Below, piece after piece: positions 7,375-17,023 of a DNA stretch of 64,000 nucleotides. The notes below the pieces were generated by a model. That model was not told where the DNA came from. It ran no database searches and saw only the letters and a list, made by a program, of their open reading frames with translations. Position 1 is the first letter of the stretch. Each line of letters opens with the position of its first letter. A program made the position numbers and the translations under genes. The stretch is from KK5 sp034043675 (GTDB lineage: Bacteria > Pseudomonadota > Gammaproteobacteria > Burkholderiales > Burkholderiaceae_C): contig NZ_JAXCLA010000003.1 in NCBI RefSeq assembly GCF_034043675.1, positions 434,001 through 498,000 on the forward strand. The letters are read 5' to 3'.

Positions 7375-8147
7375 GCGAGATGCTTTTCGAACAACAGCGC
7401 GAGTTGCAGGCGGCGATCTGCGGTGCGCCTGGCATGCCGGACACGGTGGGCCTCGCCGTCTACCGCGAGGCCTACACCGCCCGGTTGATCGCCGCGCTGC
7501 GCGACAACTACCTGGTGCTGCACCGCGCGATGGGCGACGAGCCCTTCGACTCTCTGGCCCGGGCCTACATCGCCGCGCATCCGTCACCCCACCGCTCGAT
7601 CCGCTGGTTCGGCGACCGGCTCGCCAAGTTCATGGCCACGCAGCCGCTGCCGCATGAGGCCCTCGTCGACCTGGCCCGCATGGACTGGGCGCTGCGCGCC
7701 GCCTTCGATGGTCCCGACGACGTACCCATCGACGCCGCCGCATTGCACGCGCTGCGGCCCGAGCAATGGCCGTCGCTGGTCTTCCGCCTGCACGGCTGCG
7801 TGCAACTGCTGCCGCTGGCCTGGGCGGTCGAGCCCGCCTGGCGGGCGCTGCGCGCACATGATCCCGAGTCGGGCGACGCTGCGCCCGAACTGCCAGCGCC
7901 CGAGGCTGCGGCCCACGCACTGCTCGTATGGCGCCAGAGTCTGGAAACGCACTGGCGCACGCTGGCGCCGCACGAGGCCGAACTGCTGGGTGCAGTGGCC
8001 GCCGGCAGCAATTTCGAAGCTATCTGCGCGCTCGCTGCCAAGTCAGCGGCCGAGGACGATCCAGCGGCCGTCGTCGTCGGTCTGCTCCAGCGCTGGCTAG
8101 CCGATGGCCTGCTGACGGCGGTGCTCGTTCAGGACCCGGCGTCGTAG
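7371..8147 (+). CDS. bufC: DUF2063 family partner of MNIO enzyme (BufC)
   Basis: 258 residues. The N-terminal DUF2063 region is recognisable: FEQQRELQAAI, YREAYTARLIAALRDNYLVLHRAMGDEPFDSLARAYIAAHPS and the SIRWFGDRLAKF helix. In characterised relatives this protein pairs with the DUF692 enzyme and is thought to deliver the precursor peptide. It is coupled to bufB by a 4-bp overlap and closes the three-gene operon. Its last 19 bp overlap the 3' end of the converging lipoprotein gene. Confidence 0.88.
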   Translation: MSEMLFEQQRELQAAICGAPGMPDTVGLAVYREAYTARLIAALRDNYLVLHRAMGDEPFDSLARAYIAAHPSPHRSIRWFGDRLAKFMATQPLPHEALVDLARMDWALRAAFDGPDDVPIDAAALHALRPEQWPSLVFRLHGCVQLLPLAWAVEPAWRALRAHDPESGDAAPELPAPEAAAHALLVWRQSLETHWRTLAPHEAELLGAVAAGSNFEAICALAAKSAAEDDPAAVVVGLLQRWLADGLLTAVLVQDPAS

Positions 8148-8965
8148 CTCGCGGCCAAGCCGACGCTGCGGGTCGCCACGATCCAACCGTGCTGATTCAA
8201 GGTCGGAGCCACTGTGCCCTCCACGGTGATCACCCAGTTCAGCGTCAGCGAGCAACTGGCCACTGGCGACGTCAGCGGGTCGTTCTTGTTGGCGGCCACA
8301 CTCGCGTCGTTCAGAGCCTTGTCCAGCGCCAATGTTGAGATGTGGAAGGTGCTGGCGTCAGTGGTGTCCTGCTGACGGTTCAGCCCCACGCCCTTGCTGG
8401 TGAAGTTGCTGCGATCCGAGCGCGTGCAATTGGCATCGACGGCCAGCCCGACGCTCTGCAGGTTCTCGGAGGCCAGCTTCACGTCGAACTGGCCAGTCGA
8501 TCGGCGGATCTGCGGCACACCGGTCGGCGACACGATGGAGAAGGGCTTGGGCATGGTCACCACATTCGGGTACGTCTGCCCATTACGCACGAAATTGACG
8601 GTGATGCGCGGCTGCGCACTGGCATCGCTGAAATCGGTGACCCAGCTCAACCGGTTGCCGGACGCATCGCGCAACGCCACTGGCGGCACGTCGCCATCGC
8701 TGGCCGTCAGGCTGTCGCCGGGACTTGGCATTAGCGTGGTCAGCAGATTGGCGCTCTGGCCCAGCCAGGCGTCCACGTGAACCTTGCCGCTCACCTGCGT
8801 GATCGTGAAACGCGGGCTGACGTTGTCCGTTGAGACCGTGTTTGACTCCTTGCAGTTGTTCAATGCACAGGTATAGCCATCAAGGAGGGGCTCGCCTATG
8901 TCCCCGCCGCCCCCACATCCCGTCATCAGCATGGCCGTCGTCACCAAGACCCATCTTCTAAACAT
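8129..8965 (-). CDS. Putative lipoprotein of unknown function
   Basis: 278 residues. The ATG at 8965 has GGGGAG 5 bp upstream. The N terminus MFRRWVLVTTAMLMTGCGGGG carries the lipobox MTGC (Cys17) followed by four Gly, so it is a membrane-anchored lipoprotein. The rest is a Ser/Thr/Asn-rich, probably beta-structured domain with a possible disulfide pair at CALNNC. I do not recognise the family. It converges on the bufferin operon and shares 19 bp with it, which gives no functional hint. Confidence 0.75.
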   Translation of the reverse strand: MFRRWVLVTTAMLMTGCGGGGDIGEPLLDGYTCALNNCKESNTVSTDNVSPRFTITQVSGKVHVDAWLGQSANLLTTLMPSPGDSLTASDGDVPPVALRDASGNRLSWVTDFSDASAQPRITVNFVRNGQTYPNVVTMPKPFSIVSPTGVPQIRRSTGQFDVKLASENLQSVGLAVDANCTRSDRSNFTSKGVGLNRQQDTTDASTFHISTLALDKALNDASVAANKNDPLTSPVASCSLTLNWVITVEGTVAPTLNQHGWIVATRSVGLAASYDAGS

Positions 8966-9082
8966 TTCGCTCCCCTTCATTGGTCAGTCGCTATTTGTTA
9001 AGTTTTTCTTCCGCGGCGCGATTCTGCAGAACTTTTCTAGCCGAGGCATGATGCGGGCCGGACCGTACCCAGAAAGCCCGAC

Positions 9083-9628
9083 ATGACTCGTTTCGCAAGC
9101 TTCTTCACCCTCATCGGCCTGGCGCTGGCTGCACAGCACGCCTCGGCCGCACTGGCCGTCGGCGCGACGGCACCGACCTTCACGACCGAGGCGGCCGTTG
9201 GCGGCAAGGCCTTCAAGTTCAGCCTGACCGACACCTTGAAGCAAGGCCCGGTCGTGCTGTACTTCTATCCGAAGTCCTTCACCCAGGGCTGCACGGTGGA
9301 GGCGCACAACTTCGCCGAGGCCACCGACAAGTTCAAGTCGCTGGGCGCTACCGTCATCGGCATCTCCACCGACAACATCGAGACGCAGAAGAAGTTCTCG
9401 ACCGAGGAATGCCGCGACAAGTTCGCCGTGGCCGCCGATGCGGACGGCAAGGTCGTCAAGGAATACGACTCGGCGCTGAAGATCATGCCGGGCCATGCCG
9501 ACCGCGTGTCCTACCTGATAGGCCAGGACGGCAAGGTCGCCGCTGTTTTCTCCAGCCTCAGCCCGGACGGTCACGTCGAGACGATGCTGAAGGCCGTCGA
9601 GCAACTGCGCGACACCAAGAAGCGCTGA
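9083..9628 (+). CDS. Periplasmic peroxiredoxin (AhpC/TSA, Bcp-like)
   Basis: 181 residues with an N-terminal signal peptide ending near HASA|ALAVGA, so the enzyme is exported. The thioredoxin-fold peroxidase core is clear: ALAVGATAPTF, VVLYFYPKSFTQGCTVEAHNF with the peroxidatic Cys in QGCT, then VIGISTDNIETQKKF and a second Cys in STEECRD that may act as resolving Cys. It reduces hydroperoxides using thiols. Most Bcp proteins are cytoplasmic; the signal peptide is the notable point. The gene is monocistronic. Confidence 0.88.
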   Translation: MTRFASFFTLIGLALAAQHASAALAVGATAPTFTTEAAVGGKAFKFSLTDTLKQGPVVLYFYPKSFTQGCTVEAHNFAEATDKFKSLGATVIGISTDNIETQKKFSTEECRDKFAVAADADGKVVKEYDSALKIMPGHADRVSYLIGQDGKVAAVFSSLSPDGHVETMLKAVEQLRDTKKR

Positions 9629-9650
9629 TCAAAAAGGCTACGAAACCTTA

Positions 9651-9678
9651 GCCGGCGCGGCTTTGCCGCCACGCCGGC
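9651..9678. other. Hairpin after the peroxiredoxin gene
   Basis: gccggcg (9651-9657) pairs with cgccggc (9672-9678), and after one mismatch ggc pairs with gcc further in. There is no U tract, so it may be an inefficient or Rho-assisted terminator, or simply GC-rich structure. Confidence 0.35.
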
Positions 9679-9731
9679 CGACCTGATCCGCGCCAAAATG
9701 CCACCGACACAAGGTGGGAGTGGCTTCAACG

Positions 9732-10403
9732 ATGATGGTCGAACAGGAATCCGCGCTGCCGGCACGGACGAAGCTCGTGGACGAGGTGGCGCGCGTGCTG
9801 CGCCAGCGCATCTACGGCGGCGTCTATCCACCCGGCGAACTGCTGCGCCAGGTGCAGCTCTCGCAGGACCTGAACGTCAGCCGCACACCGCTGCGCGAGG
9901 CCCTGCGCCTGCTGCAGAGCGAAGGCCTGGTGGCGGCCGAGGGCGCCCGTGGCGTCAGCGTCGCCCGCGCCGATCGCGGCCGGCTGATCAACGCCTATTC
10001 GCTGCGCGAGATGCTCGATGGCCTGGCCGCCCGCCAGGCGGCCGAGAAGAACCCCGGCCGCGCCCGCGAGCGCCTGGAGCCGCTGCTCGAGCAGCAGTTC
10101 GCCACGCTCTCGCCCTGGTCGCCTGCGGACTACGTGCGCTTCAACGTCGACTTCCACATGGCCGTCATCGAGCTGGCGGAGAACGAATTCCTCGCCGCCC
10201 AGGCCGCTGTCGTGCGGCTCACGGCCACGGTGTTCGCGCCATCCGTGCTGGTCTGCAGCGAACGCGCCCGCCCGGCCGTCGACGAGCACCGGCTGGTCCT
10301 CGAGGCCATCGCCAGCGGCGACGGCGACGCTGCCGAGCGGGTCAGCCGCGCCCACATCCGCGCGACCATCGAGTGCCTGAAGGCGGACCACCGGGAGCGA
10401 TGA
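9732..10403 (+). CDS. GntR-family regulator, FadR/FCD subfamily
   Basis: 223 residues from the ATG at 9732; a GTG at 9714 is an alternative but has poor ribosome-site spacing. An N-terminal winged helix (LVDEVARVLRQRIYGGVYPPGELLRQVQLSQDL, NVSRTPLREALRLLQSEGLV) is followed by an all-helical FCD ligand domain with RFNVDFHMAVIELAENE and DEHRLVLEAIASGD. FCD regulators sense small organic acids, often bound to a metal. Its stop overlaps the first transporter gene (ATGA), so it is co-transcribed with and probably regulates the downstream transport run. The effector is unknown. Confidence 0.88.
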   Translation: MMVEQESALPARTKLVDEVARVLRQRIYGGVYPPGELLRQVQLSQDLNVSRTPLREALRLLQSEGLVAAEGARGVSVARADRGRLINAYSLREMLDGLAARQAAEKNPGRARERLEPLLEQQFATLSPWSPADYVRFNVDFHMAVIELAENEFLAAQAAVVRLTATVFAPSVLVCSERARPAVDEHRLVLEAIASGDGDAAERVSRAHIRATIECLKADHRER

Positions 10404-11359
10404 ATCCCATCTTCCTGGCGCGGCGTCTGCTGACCCTGCTGCTGACCCTGTTCGTCGCCTCGCTGCTGATCTTCGGTGTGCTGGAGCTGCTGCCCGGCAA
10501 CGCCGCGCAAGTGCTGATGGGCCCCGACGCGGCGCCCGAGGCCGTGGCGGCGCTGACCGAGAAGCTGGGGCTCAACGACGCCGCTATCACGCGTTACTTT
10601 CATTGGCTCTCCGGCATGCTGCGCGGCGACCTGGGCGAGAGCTACGCCTATGGCTCGCCGGTGGCGACCTTGATCGCAGAGCGGCTGGCGCTGACGGTGC
10701 CGCTGGCGCTGCTGTCGATGGCCTTGGCCGCGCTGCTGGCGCTGGTGGCTGGCGTGTTCGCCGCCTCGCGCCACAACCGCCTGGGCGACTGGCTCGTGTC
10801 CGCGCTGAGCCAGCTGGGCATCGCGCTGCCGAACTTCTGGTTCGCGATCCTGCTGATCCTCGTCTTCTCGGTGGGCCTGCAATGGGTGCCGGCCGGTGGC
10901 TTTCCCGGCTGGAGCGAAGGCATGGTCCCGGCGCTGCAGGCGCTGGCGCTGCCGGCCGTGTCGCTGGCCGTCGTGCAGGCGGCGATCCTGGCCCGCGTGA
11001 CGCGCGGTGCCGTGCTGGAGCAGCTGCATGAGGACTATGTGCGCACCGCGCGCGCCAAGGGCCTGTCGCGCCGCGGCGCGCTGTGGGGCCACGTCTTGCG
11101 CAATGCGATGGTGCCGGTGACGACGGTGATGGGCCTGCAGTTCGCCAACCTGCTGGCCGGCACGATCGTGATCGAGAACGTGTTCTACCTGCCGGGCCTG
11201 GGTCGGCTGATCTTCCAGGCCATCGCCAACCGCGACCTGACGGTCGTGCGCGACTGCGTGATGCTGCTGGCGGCCATGGTTGTGGCCGTCAACTTCGTCG
11301 TCGACCTGCTGGCCGCCTGGATCGATCCGCGGCTGCAGCAGCAGGGGGCCGGCGCATGA
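10400..11359 (+). CDS. Peptide/nickel-type ABC transporter permease (DppB-like)
   Basis: 319 residues with about six membrane segments. It starts FLARRLLTLLLTLFVASLLIFGVLELLPGNAA, typical for DppB/OppB proteins, and has the cytoplasmic EAA loop YVRTARAKGLSRRGALWGHVLRNAMVPV, which contacts the ATPase. It is coupled to the regulator upstream and the second permease downstream by 4-bp overlaps. With the next three genes it forms an importer for peptides or similar amides. The matching binding protein is probably the family-5 protein encoded at 17826. Confidence 0.9.
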   Translation: MNPIFLARRLLTLLLTLFVASLLIFGVLELLPGNAAQVLMGPDAAPEAVAALTEKLGLNDAAITRYFHWLSGMLRGDLGESYAYGSPVATLIAERLALTVPLALLSMALAALLALVAGVFAASRHNRLGDWLVSALSQLGIALPNFWFAILLILVFSVGLQWVPAGGFPGWSEGMVPALQALALPAVSLAVVQAAILARVTRGAVLEQLHEDYVRTARAKGLSRRGALWGHVLRNAMVPVTTVMGLQFANLLAGTIVIENVFYLPGLGRLIFQAIANRDLTVVRDCVMLLAAMVVAVNFVVDLLAAWIDPRLQQQGAGA

Positions 11360-12180
11360 GGCGTATCCGCACCAACACCAAGCTGAGCCTCGGCTTCGTG
11401 CTGACGGCCGTGCTCTTGCTGACCGCGCTGCTGTCCACCGTCTGGACGCCCTGGCCGACCGGCGAACTCGACGTGCTCGACAAGCTGCAGCCCCCCGGCG
11501 AGGCGCATTGGCTGGGCACCGACAGCCTGGGCCGCGACGTCGCCAGCCTGCTGATGGCCGGCGCGCGCGTGTCGATCGAGGTCGGCGTGATCGCCGTGGC
11601 GATCGGCCTGGGCCTGGGCACGGCGCTGGGCCTGCTGGCGGCGGCGCGCGGCGGCTGGATCGACGAGCTGCTGATGCGCGGCGCCGACCTCGGCTTTGCC
11701 TTCCCGGCCATCCTGACCGCGCTGCTGTTCACGGCGGTGTTCGGCCCCGGGATCGAGATCGCCATCGCGGCGATCGGCCTGCATGCGGTGCCCACCTTTG
11801 CCCGCGTCACGCGCGCCTCGGCCCGCGAGGTCTGGTCGCGCGACTACTGCCTGGCGGCGCGCGCCTGCGGCCGCGGCGCCTGGGACATCACCCGGCGCCA
11901 CGTGCTGCCCAATGTGCTGCCGGTGCTGATCGTGCAGGGCACGATCCAGTTCGCGCTGGCGATCCTGGCGGAGGCCGCGCTGTCCTACCTGGGTCTCGGC
12001 ACCCAGGCGCCGCAGCCCTCCTGGGGCCGCATGCTGGCCGAGGCGCAGACCTTTCTGTTCAGCGCGCCGCTGCTGGCGGTGTTCCCCGGTCTGGCGGTGA
12101 TGCTGGCCGTGCTGGGCCTGAACCTGCTGGGCGACGGTCTGCGCGACCTGGTCGATCCACGGCTGGCGAGGGTGCGCTGA
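11356..12180 (+). CDS. Peptide/nickel-type ABC transporter permease (DppC-like)
   Basis: 274 residues. The DppC hallmarks are HWLGTDSLGRDVASLLMAGARVSIEVG after the first helix, the EAA loop SRDYCLAARACGRGAWDITRRHVLPNVLP, and the C-terminal SYLGLGTQAPQPSWGRML. Overlaps with the genes on both sides (ATGA, TGATG) indicate one translational unit. It pairs with the DppB-like subunit in the inner membrane. Confidence 0.9.
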   Translation: MRRIRTNTKLSLGFVLTAVLLLTALLSTVWTPWPTGELDVLDKLQPPGEAHWLGTDSLGRDVASLLMAGARVSIEVGVIAVAIGLGLGTALGLLAAARGGWIDELLMRGADLGFAFPAILTALLFTAVFGPGIEIAIAAIGLHAVPTFARVTRASAREVWSRDYCLAARACGRGAWDITRRHVLPNVLPVLIVQGTIQFALAILAEAALSYLGLGTQAPQPSWGRMLAEAQTFLFSAPLLAVFPGLAVMLAVLGLNLLGDGLRDLVDPRLARVR

Positions 12181-13128
12181 TGCTGGAGGTGGACGACCTG
12201 CGCATCCGGCTGCATGGCACCGAGCTGGTCCGTGGCCTCTCGTTCACGCTGGCCGCCGGCGAGACGCTGGGCCTGATCGGGGAATCGGGCAGCGGCAAGA
12301 CGCTCACCGCGCTGGCGCTGATGGGCCTGCTGCCCGAGGGCGCGGAGCTGAGCGGCAGCATCCGCTTCAAGGGTCAGGACTTGACGGGACTCAAGGACAA
12401 GGCCTGGGGCGCGCTGCGCGGCCGGCACATCGCGATGGTGTTCCAGGAGCCGATGACGGCGCTGAACCCGTTGCACCGCGTCGGCGACCAGGTGGCGGAG
12501 CCGCGCCGGCTGCACCTCGCACGCCGCGCGGGCGAGGCGCGGCAGGAAGCCGTCGAGCTGCTGCGTTATGTGGGCCTGGGCGATCCCGGGCGGATCGCCG
12601 ACTCGTACCCGCACCAGCTCTCCGGTGGCCAGCGGCAGCGGGTCGGCATCGCGATGGCGCTGGCCTGCGGGCCGGAGCTGCTGATCGCCGACGAGCCCAG
12701 CACCGCGCTGGATGCCAGCCAGCAGGCCCACGTGCTCGCCACGCTGGCCGCGATGGCGGCCGAGCGCGGCATGGCGCTGCTGCTGATCTCGCACGACCTG
12801 GCCCTGGTCGCGCGGCAGGCGCAGCGCCTGCTGGTGATGTATGCCGGCCAGGGCGTAGAGCAGGGGCCGGCCGCGGCGCTGCTGGGCGGCGGCGCCGCCC
12901 ATCCGTACACGCAGGGCCTGCTGGCCGCGCGACCGCGCATCGGCGTCGGCCGGGGCGAGCGCCTGCCGGCCCTGCCCGGCGCGGCGCCGGAGCTGGCCGA
13001 ACTGCGCGGCGGCTGCGCCTTCCGCGAGCGCTGCCGGCTGGCGCAGGAGGCCTGCCGCAAGAGCCCGCCGGTCTTCGCCCTCGATCCGGCCCATTGGTCG
13101 CGCTGCCTGCGCGTCGAGGAGGCGCTGC

Positions 13129-13139
<11 letters not shown>
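12180..13139 (+). CDS. Peptide ABC transporter ATP-binding protein (DppD-like)
   Basis: 319 residues. Walker A GESGSGKT, Q-loop MVFQEPMTALNP, signature LSGGQRQR, Walker B LLIADEPSTALD and switch His in LISHDLALV are all intact. The C-terminal oligopeptide-transporter extension contains CAFRERCRLAQEAC; its Cys spacing is like that of DppD/OppD proteins, some of which bind an Fe-S cluster there. The start overlaps the preceding stop by one base. Confidence 0.92.
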
Positions 13140-13923
<784 letters not shown>

Positions 13924-13985
13924 TTCCTCGCGTGTCCCCATGCCAACCTGAGTGGACACTGACGCCACAACAGGAGACAAGCAGC

Positions 13986-14942
13986 ATGCGGACAAATACG
14001 GTCGTCAGAAACCTCGCCGCCGCGTTCGCCGTGGCCCTTGCCATGGCCGGCGCGCAGGCCGCCGACTACATCGGCGTGCTGACCGGCGGCACCAGCGGCG
14101 TCTACTACCCGATGGGCGTGGCGCTGAGCCAGGTCTATTCGAAGGCGATGCCCGATGCCAAGGTCTCGGTGCAGGCCACCAAGGCCTCGGCCGAGAACCT
14201 GAACCTGCTGCAGTCCGGCCGCGGCGAAGTCGGCTTCACCTTGGGCGATGCGCTGTCCGACGCCTGGAAGGGCGATGCCGAGGCCGGCTTCGCCACGCCG
14301 TTGAAGAAGCTGCGGGGCCTGGCGGGCATCTATCCGAACTACATCCAGATCGTGGCCAGCGCCGAATCCGGCATCCGCACGCTCGCCGACCTGAAGGGCA
14401 AGCGCATCTCGGTCGGCGCGCCCAAGTCCGGCACCGAGCTGAACGCGCGTGCGGTGCTGAAGGCCGCGGGCCTCTCGTACAAGGATTTCGCCAAGGTCGA
14501 GTACCTGCCCTTTGGCGAATCGGTGGAGCTGATGAAGAACCGCCAGCTCGACGTGACCCTGCAGTCCGCCGGCCTGGGCGTGTCCTCGCTGCGCGACCTC
14601 GCGGTGTCCACCAAGGTCGTCGTCGTCGAGATCCCGGCCGACGTGGTGGCCAAGATTGGCGACCCGGCCTACCAGAGCGCGACCATCCCGGCCAACACCT
14701 ACGAGGGTCAGGTCAAGGACGTGCCCGCCATCGCGATCACCAACTTCCTCGTCACCCACAGCGGCGTCAGCGATGACACGGTCTACAAGATGACCAAGTC
14801 GATGTGGGAGAACCTAGACGCGCTGGTGGCCGCGCACGCCTCGGGCAAGCAGGTCAAGCGCGAGAACGCGCTGAAGGGCATGCCCTTGCCGCTGCACCCG
14901 GGCGCAGAAAAGTACTACCGCGAAATCGGCCTGCTCAAGTGA
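13986..14942 (+). CDS. TAXI-family TRAP transporter solute-binding protein
   Basis: 318 residues; the ATG at 13986 follows AGGAGA. The signal peptide is cleaved near AQA|ADYIGV. The TAXI start is typical: IGVLTGGTSGVYYPMGVALSQVY, followed by ASAENLNLLQSGRGEVGFTLGDALSDAW and LKGKRISVGAPKSGTELNARAVLKAAGL. Such proteins capture dicarboxylates, glutamate or similar acids in the periplasm and hand them to a TRAP membrane protein, here encoded next with an overlapping start. Confidence 0.93.
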   Translation: MRTNTVVRNLAAAFAVALAMAGAQAADYIGVLTGGTSGVYYPMGVALSQVYSKAMPDAKVSVQATKASAENLNLLQSGRGEVGFTLGDALSDAWKGDAEAGFATPLKKLRGLAGIYPNYIQIVASAESGIRTLADLKGKRISVGAPKSGTELNARAVLKAAGLSYKDFAKVEYLPFGESVELMKNRQLDVTLQSAGLGVSSLRDLAVSTKVVVVEIPADVVAKIGDPAYQSATIPANTYEGQVKDVPAIAITNFLVTHSGVSDDTVYKMTKSMWENLDALVAAHASGKQVKRENALKGMPLPLHPGAEKYYREIGLLK

Positions 14943-17023
14943 GCTCGGATCACGATCTGGTACCGGGCCTGGCCCCGGAAGGCCCGGCCGACATTCCCGA
15001 TGAGTTCCAGGAGCACGGCGCGCAGCGCAGCCTGAGCGGTTGGGCCGCGACGCTGCTGGCCGGCTCGGCGCTCACTTTCTCAGCCTACCAGCTGCTGGTC
15101 GCCGCCTTCGCGCCGCTGTCCAGCCTGGTGACGCGTTCCTTGCACGTCGGCTTCCTGCTGCTCTTGATCTTCTTGCTGTACCCGCTGGTCAAGCGCGGCG
15201 CGGCGATGACGAAGATCCCATGGTACGACGCGCTGCTGGCCGTCGGCAGCTTCGCGCTGGGCTGCTACCAGTGGGTGTTCGAGGCGGCGCTGATCCAGCG
15301 CTCGGGCGACCCGACGACGACCGATCTCGTCGTCGGCGCGCTGACGATCGTGCTGGTCTTCGAGGGCGCGCGTCGTGTGCTGGGCTGGGAGCTGCCGGCG
15401 CTGTGCGGCGCCTTCCTGCTCTACGGCCTGTTCGGCGAATACCTGCCCGACGCGATCGCGCACCGGCCCTATGCCTGGTCGCAGGTCATCGACCAGGTGG
15501 GCTTCGGCACCGAGGGCATCTACGGCATCCCGACGCTGGTCTCGGCCACCTACATCTTCCTGTTCATCCTGTTCGGCGCCTTCCTCGAACACGCGGGGAT
15601 GATCCGCCTGTTCAACTCGCTGGCGCTGGGGCTCGTCGGCACCGCGCAGGGCGGGCCGGCCAAGGTGGCGGTGATCTCCTCGGGCCTGATGGGCATGATC
15701 TCCGGCTCCGGCGTGGCCAATGTGCTGACCGTCGGCCAGTTCACGATCCCGCTGATGAAGCGCTTCGGCTATTCCTCGGTGTTCGCCGGTGCCGTCGAGG
15801 CCACGGCCAGCATGGGCGGGCAGATCATGCCGCCGGTGATGGGGGCGGTGGCCTTCATCATGGCCGAGACGCTGAACGTGCCCTACGCCACCATCGTCAA
15901 GGCCGCGGTGATCCCGGCGCTGCTGTACTACTTCACCGCCTTCGTGATGGTGCACCTGGAGGCGGGCCGCGCCGGCCTCGTCGGCCTGCGGCGCGACCAG
16001 GTGCCCAACCCCTGGCACGCGCTGCGCGACAACTGGTACCTGGCGCTGCCGCTGGCCGCCCTGGTCTACATGCTGTTCGATGGCTTCACGCCGATGTTCG
16101 CCGGCATGGTGGGCCTGGCGCTGACGGCGATCATGATCCTGGGTGTCGCCATCGCCGCGCGCACCTCGGTCACGGCCTTCCGCTACGTGTTCTGGATCGC
16201 CGTGGGCCTGGGTGCCTCCACCTTCGCCAAATGGGGCATCCAGCCGGTGCTGCTGATGATCGCGGTGATGGTGGCCGTCTGCTTCTTCATGCCCGACGGC
16301 AAGAAGACCCTGGCCACGCTGAAGAGCAGCCTGGTCGAGGGCGCCAAGCAGGCGCTGGGTGTGGGCATCGCCTGCGCGGTGGTGGGCGTCATCATCGGCG
16401 TGCTGTCGCTGACCGGTGCGGCCACCACCTTCGCCGGCTTCATCCTGCAGGTGGGCGAGAAGAGCCTGTTCCTGTCGCTGCTGCTGACGATGATCGTCTG
16501 CCTGATCCTGGGCACCGGCATCCCGACGATCCCGAACTACATCATCACCGCCTCGATCGCCGCACCGGCGCTCTTGAAGCTGGGCGTGCCGCTGATCGTC
16601 AGCCACATGTTCGTCTTCTACTTCGGCATCATGGCTGACCTGACCCCGCCGGTGGCGCTGGCGGCCTTCGCGGCCTCGTCCATCTCCAAAGGCTCGCCCA
16701 CGGCGACCGGCTGGAAGGCCACGCAGATCGCCATCGCCGGCTACGTCGTGCCCTTCATGGCGGTCTACGACCCGGCGCTGATGCAGCAGGGCGACGCGAG
16801 CCTGCTGGACGTGGCGCTGGTCACCTTCAAGGCCGTCGTGGCGATCACGCTGTGGGCGGTAGCCGTGGTCGGCCACCTGCGCGGGCCGGCATCCGGGGTC
16901 GAGCGCGTGCTCGCCTTCGTCGCCGCCGCGCTGCTGGTTGCGGCCGTGCCGCTGACCGATGGTGCCGGCTACGTGCTGGGCTTCGGCGTGATCGCCTGGA
17001 ACTATTGGAAGGCGCGCCGCTGA
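14939..17023 (+). CDS. TRAP transporter fused membrane subunit (4TM/12TM, TAXI type)
   Basis: 694 residues beginning with a GTG that overlaps the stop of the binding-protein gene (GTGA). The small and large TRAP subunits are fused, the usual form in TAXI systems. Characteristic blocks include GSGVANVLTVGQFTIPLMKR, EATASMGGQIMPPVMGAVAF, GTGIPTIPNYIITASIAAPALL and MADLTPPVALAAFAASSI. It imports the bound acid with sodium or protons. The DUF1850 gene follows by a one-base overlap. Confidence 0.93.
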   Translation: MSSDHDLVPGLAPEGPADIPDEFQEHGAQRSLSGWAATLLAGSALTFSAYQLLVAAFAPLSSLVTRSLHVGFLLLLIFLLYPLVKRGAAMTKIPWYDALLAVGSFALGCYQWVFEAALIQRSGDPTTTDLVVGALTIVLVFEGARRVLGWELPALCGAFLLYGLFGEYLPDAIAHRPYAWSQVIDQVGFGTEGIYGIPTLVSATYIFLFILFGAFLEHAGMIRLFNSLALGLVGTAQGGPAKVAVISSGLMGMISGSGVANVLTVGQFTIPLMKRFGYSSVFAGAVEATASMGGQIMPPVMGAVAFIMAETLNVPYATIVKAAVIPALLYYFTAFVMVHLEAGRAGLVGLRRDQVPNPWHALRDNWYLALPLAALVYMLFDGFTPMFAGMVGLALTAIMILGVAIAARTSVTAFRYVFWIAVGLGASTFAKWGIQPVLLMIAVMVAVCFFMPDGKKTLATLKSSLVEGAKQALGVGIACAVVGVIIGVLSLTGAATTFAGFILQVGEKSLFLSLLLTMIVCLILGTGIPTIPNYIITASIAAPALLKLGVPLIVSHMFVFYFGIMADLTPPVALAAFAASSISKGSPTATGWKATQIAIAGYVVPFMAVYDPALMQQGDASLLDVALVTFKAVVAITLWAVAVVGHLRGPASGVERVLAFVAAALLVAAVPLTDGAGYVLGFGVIAWNYWKARR

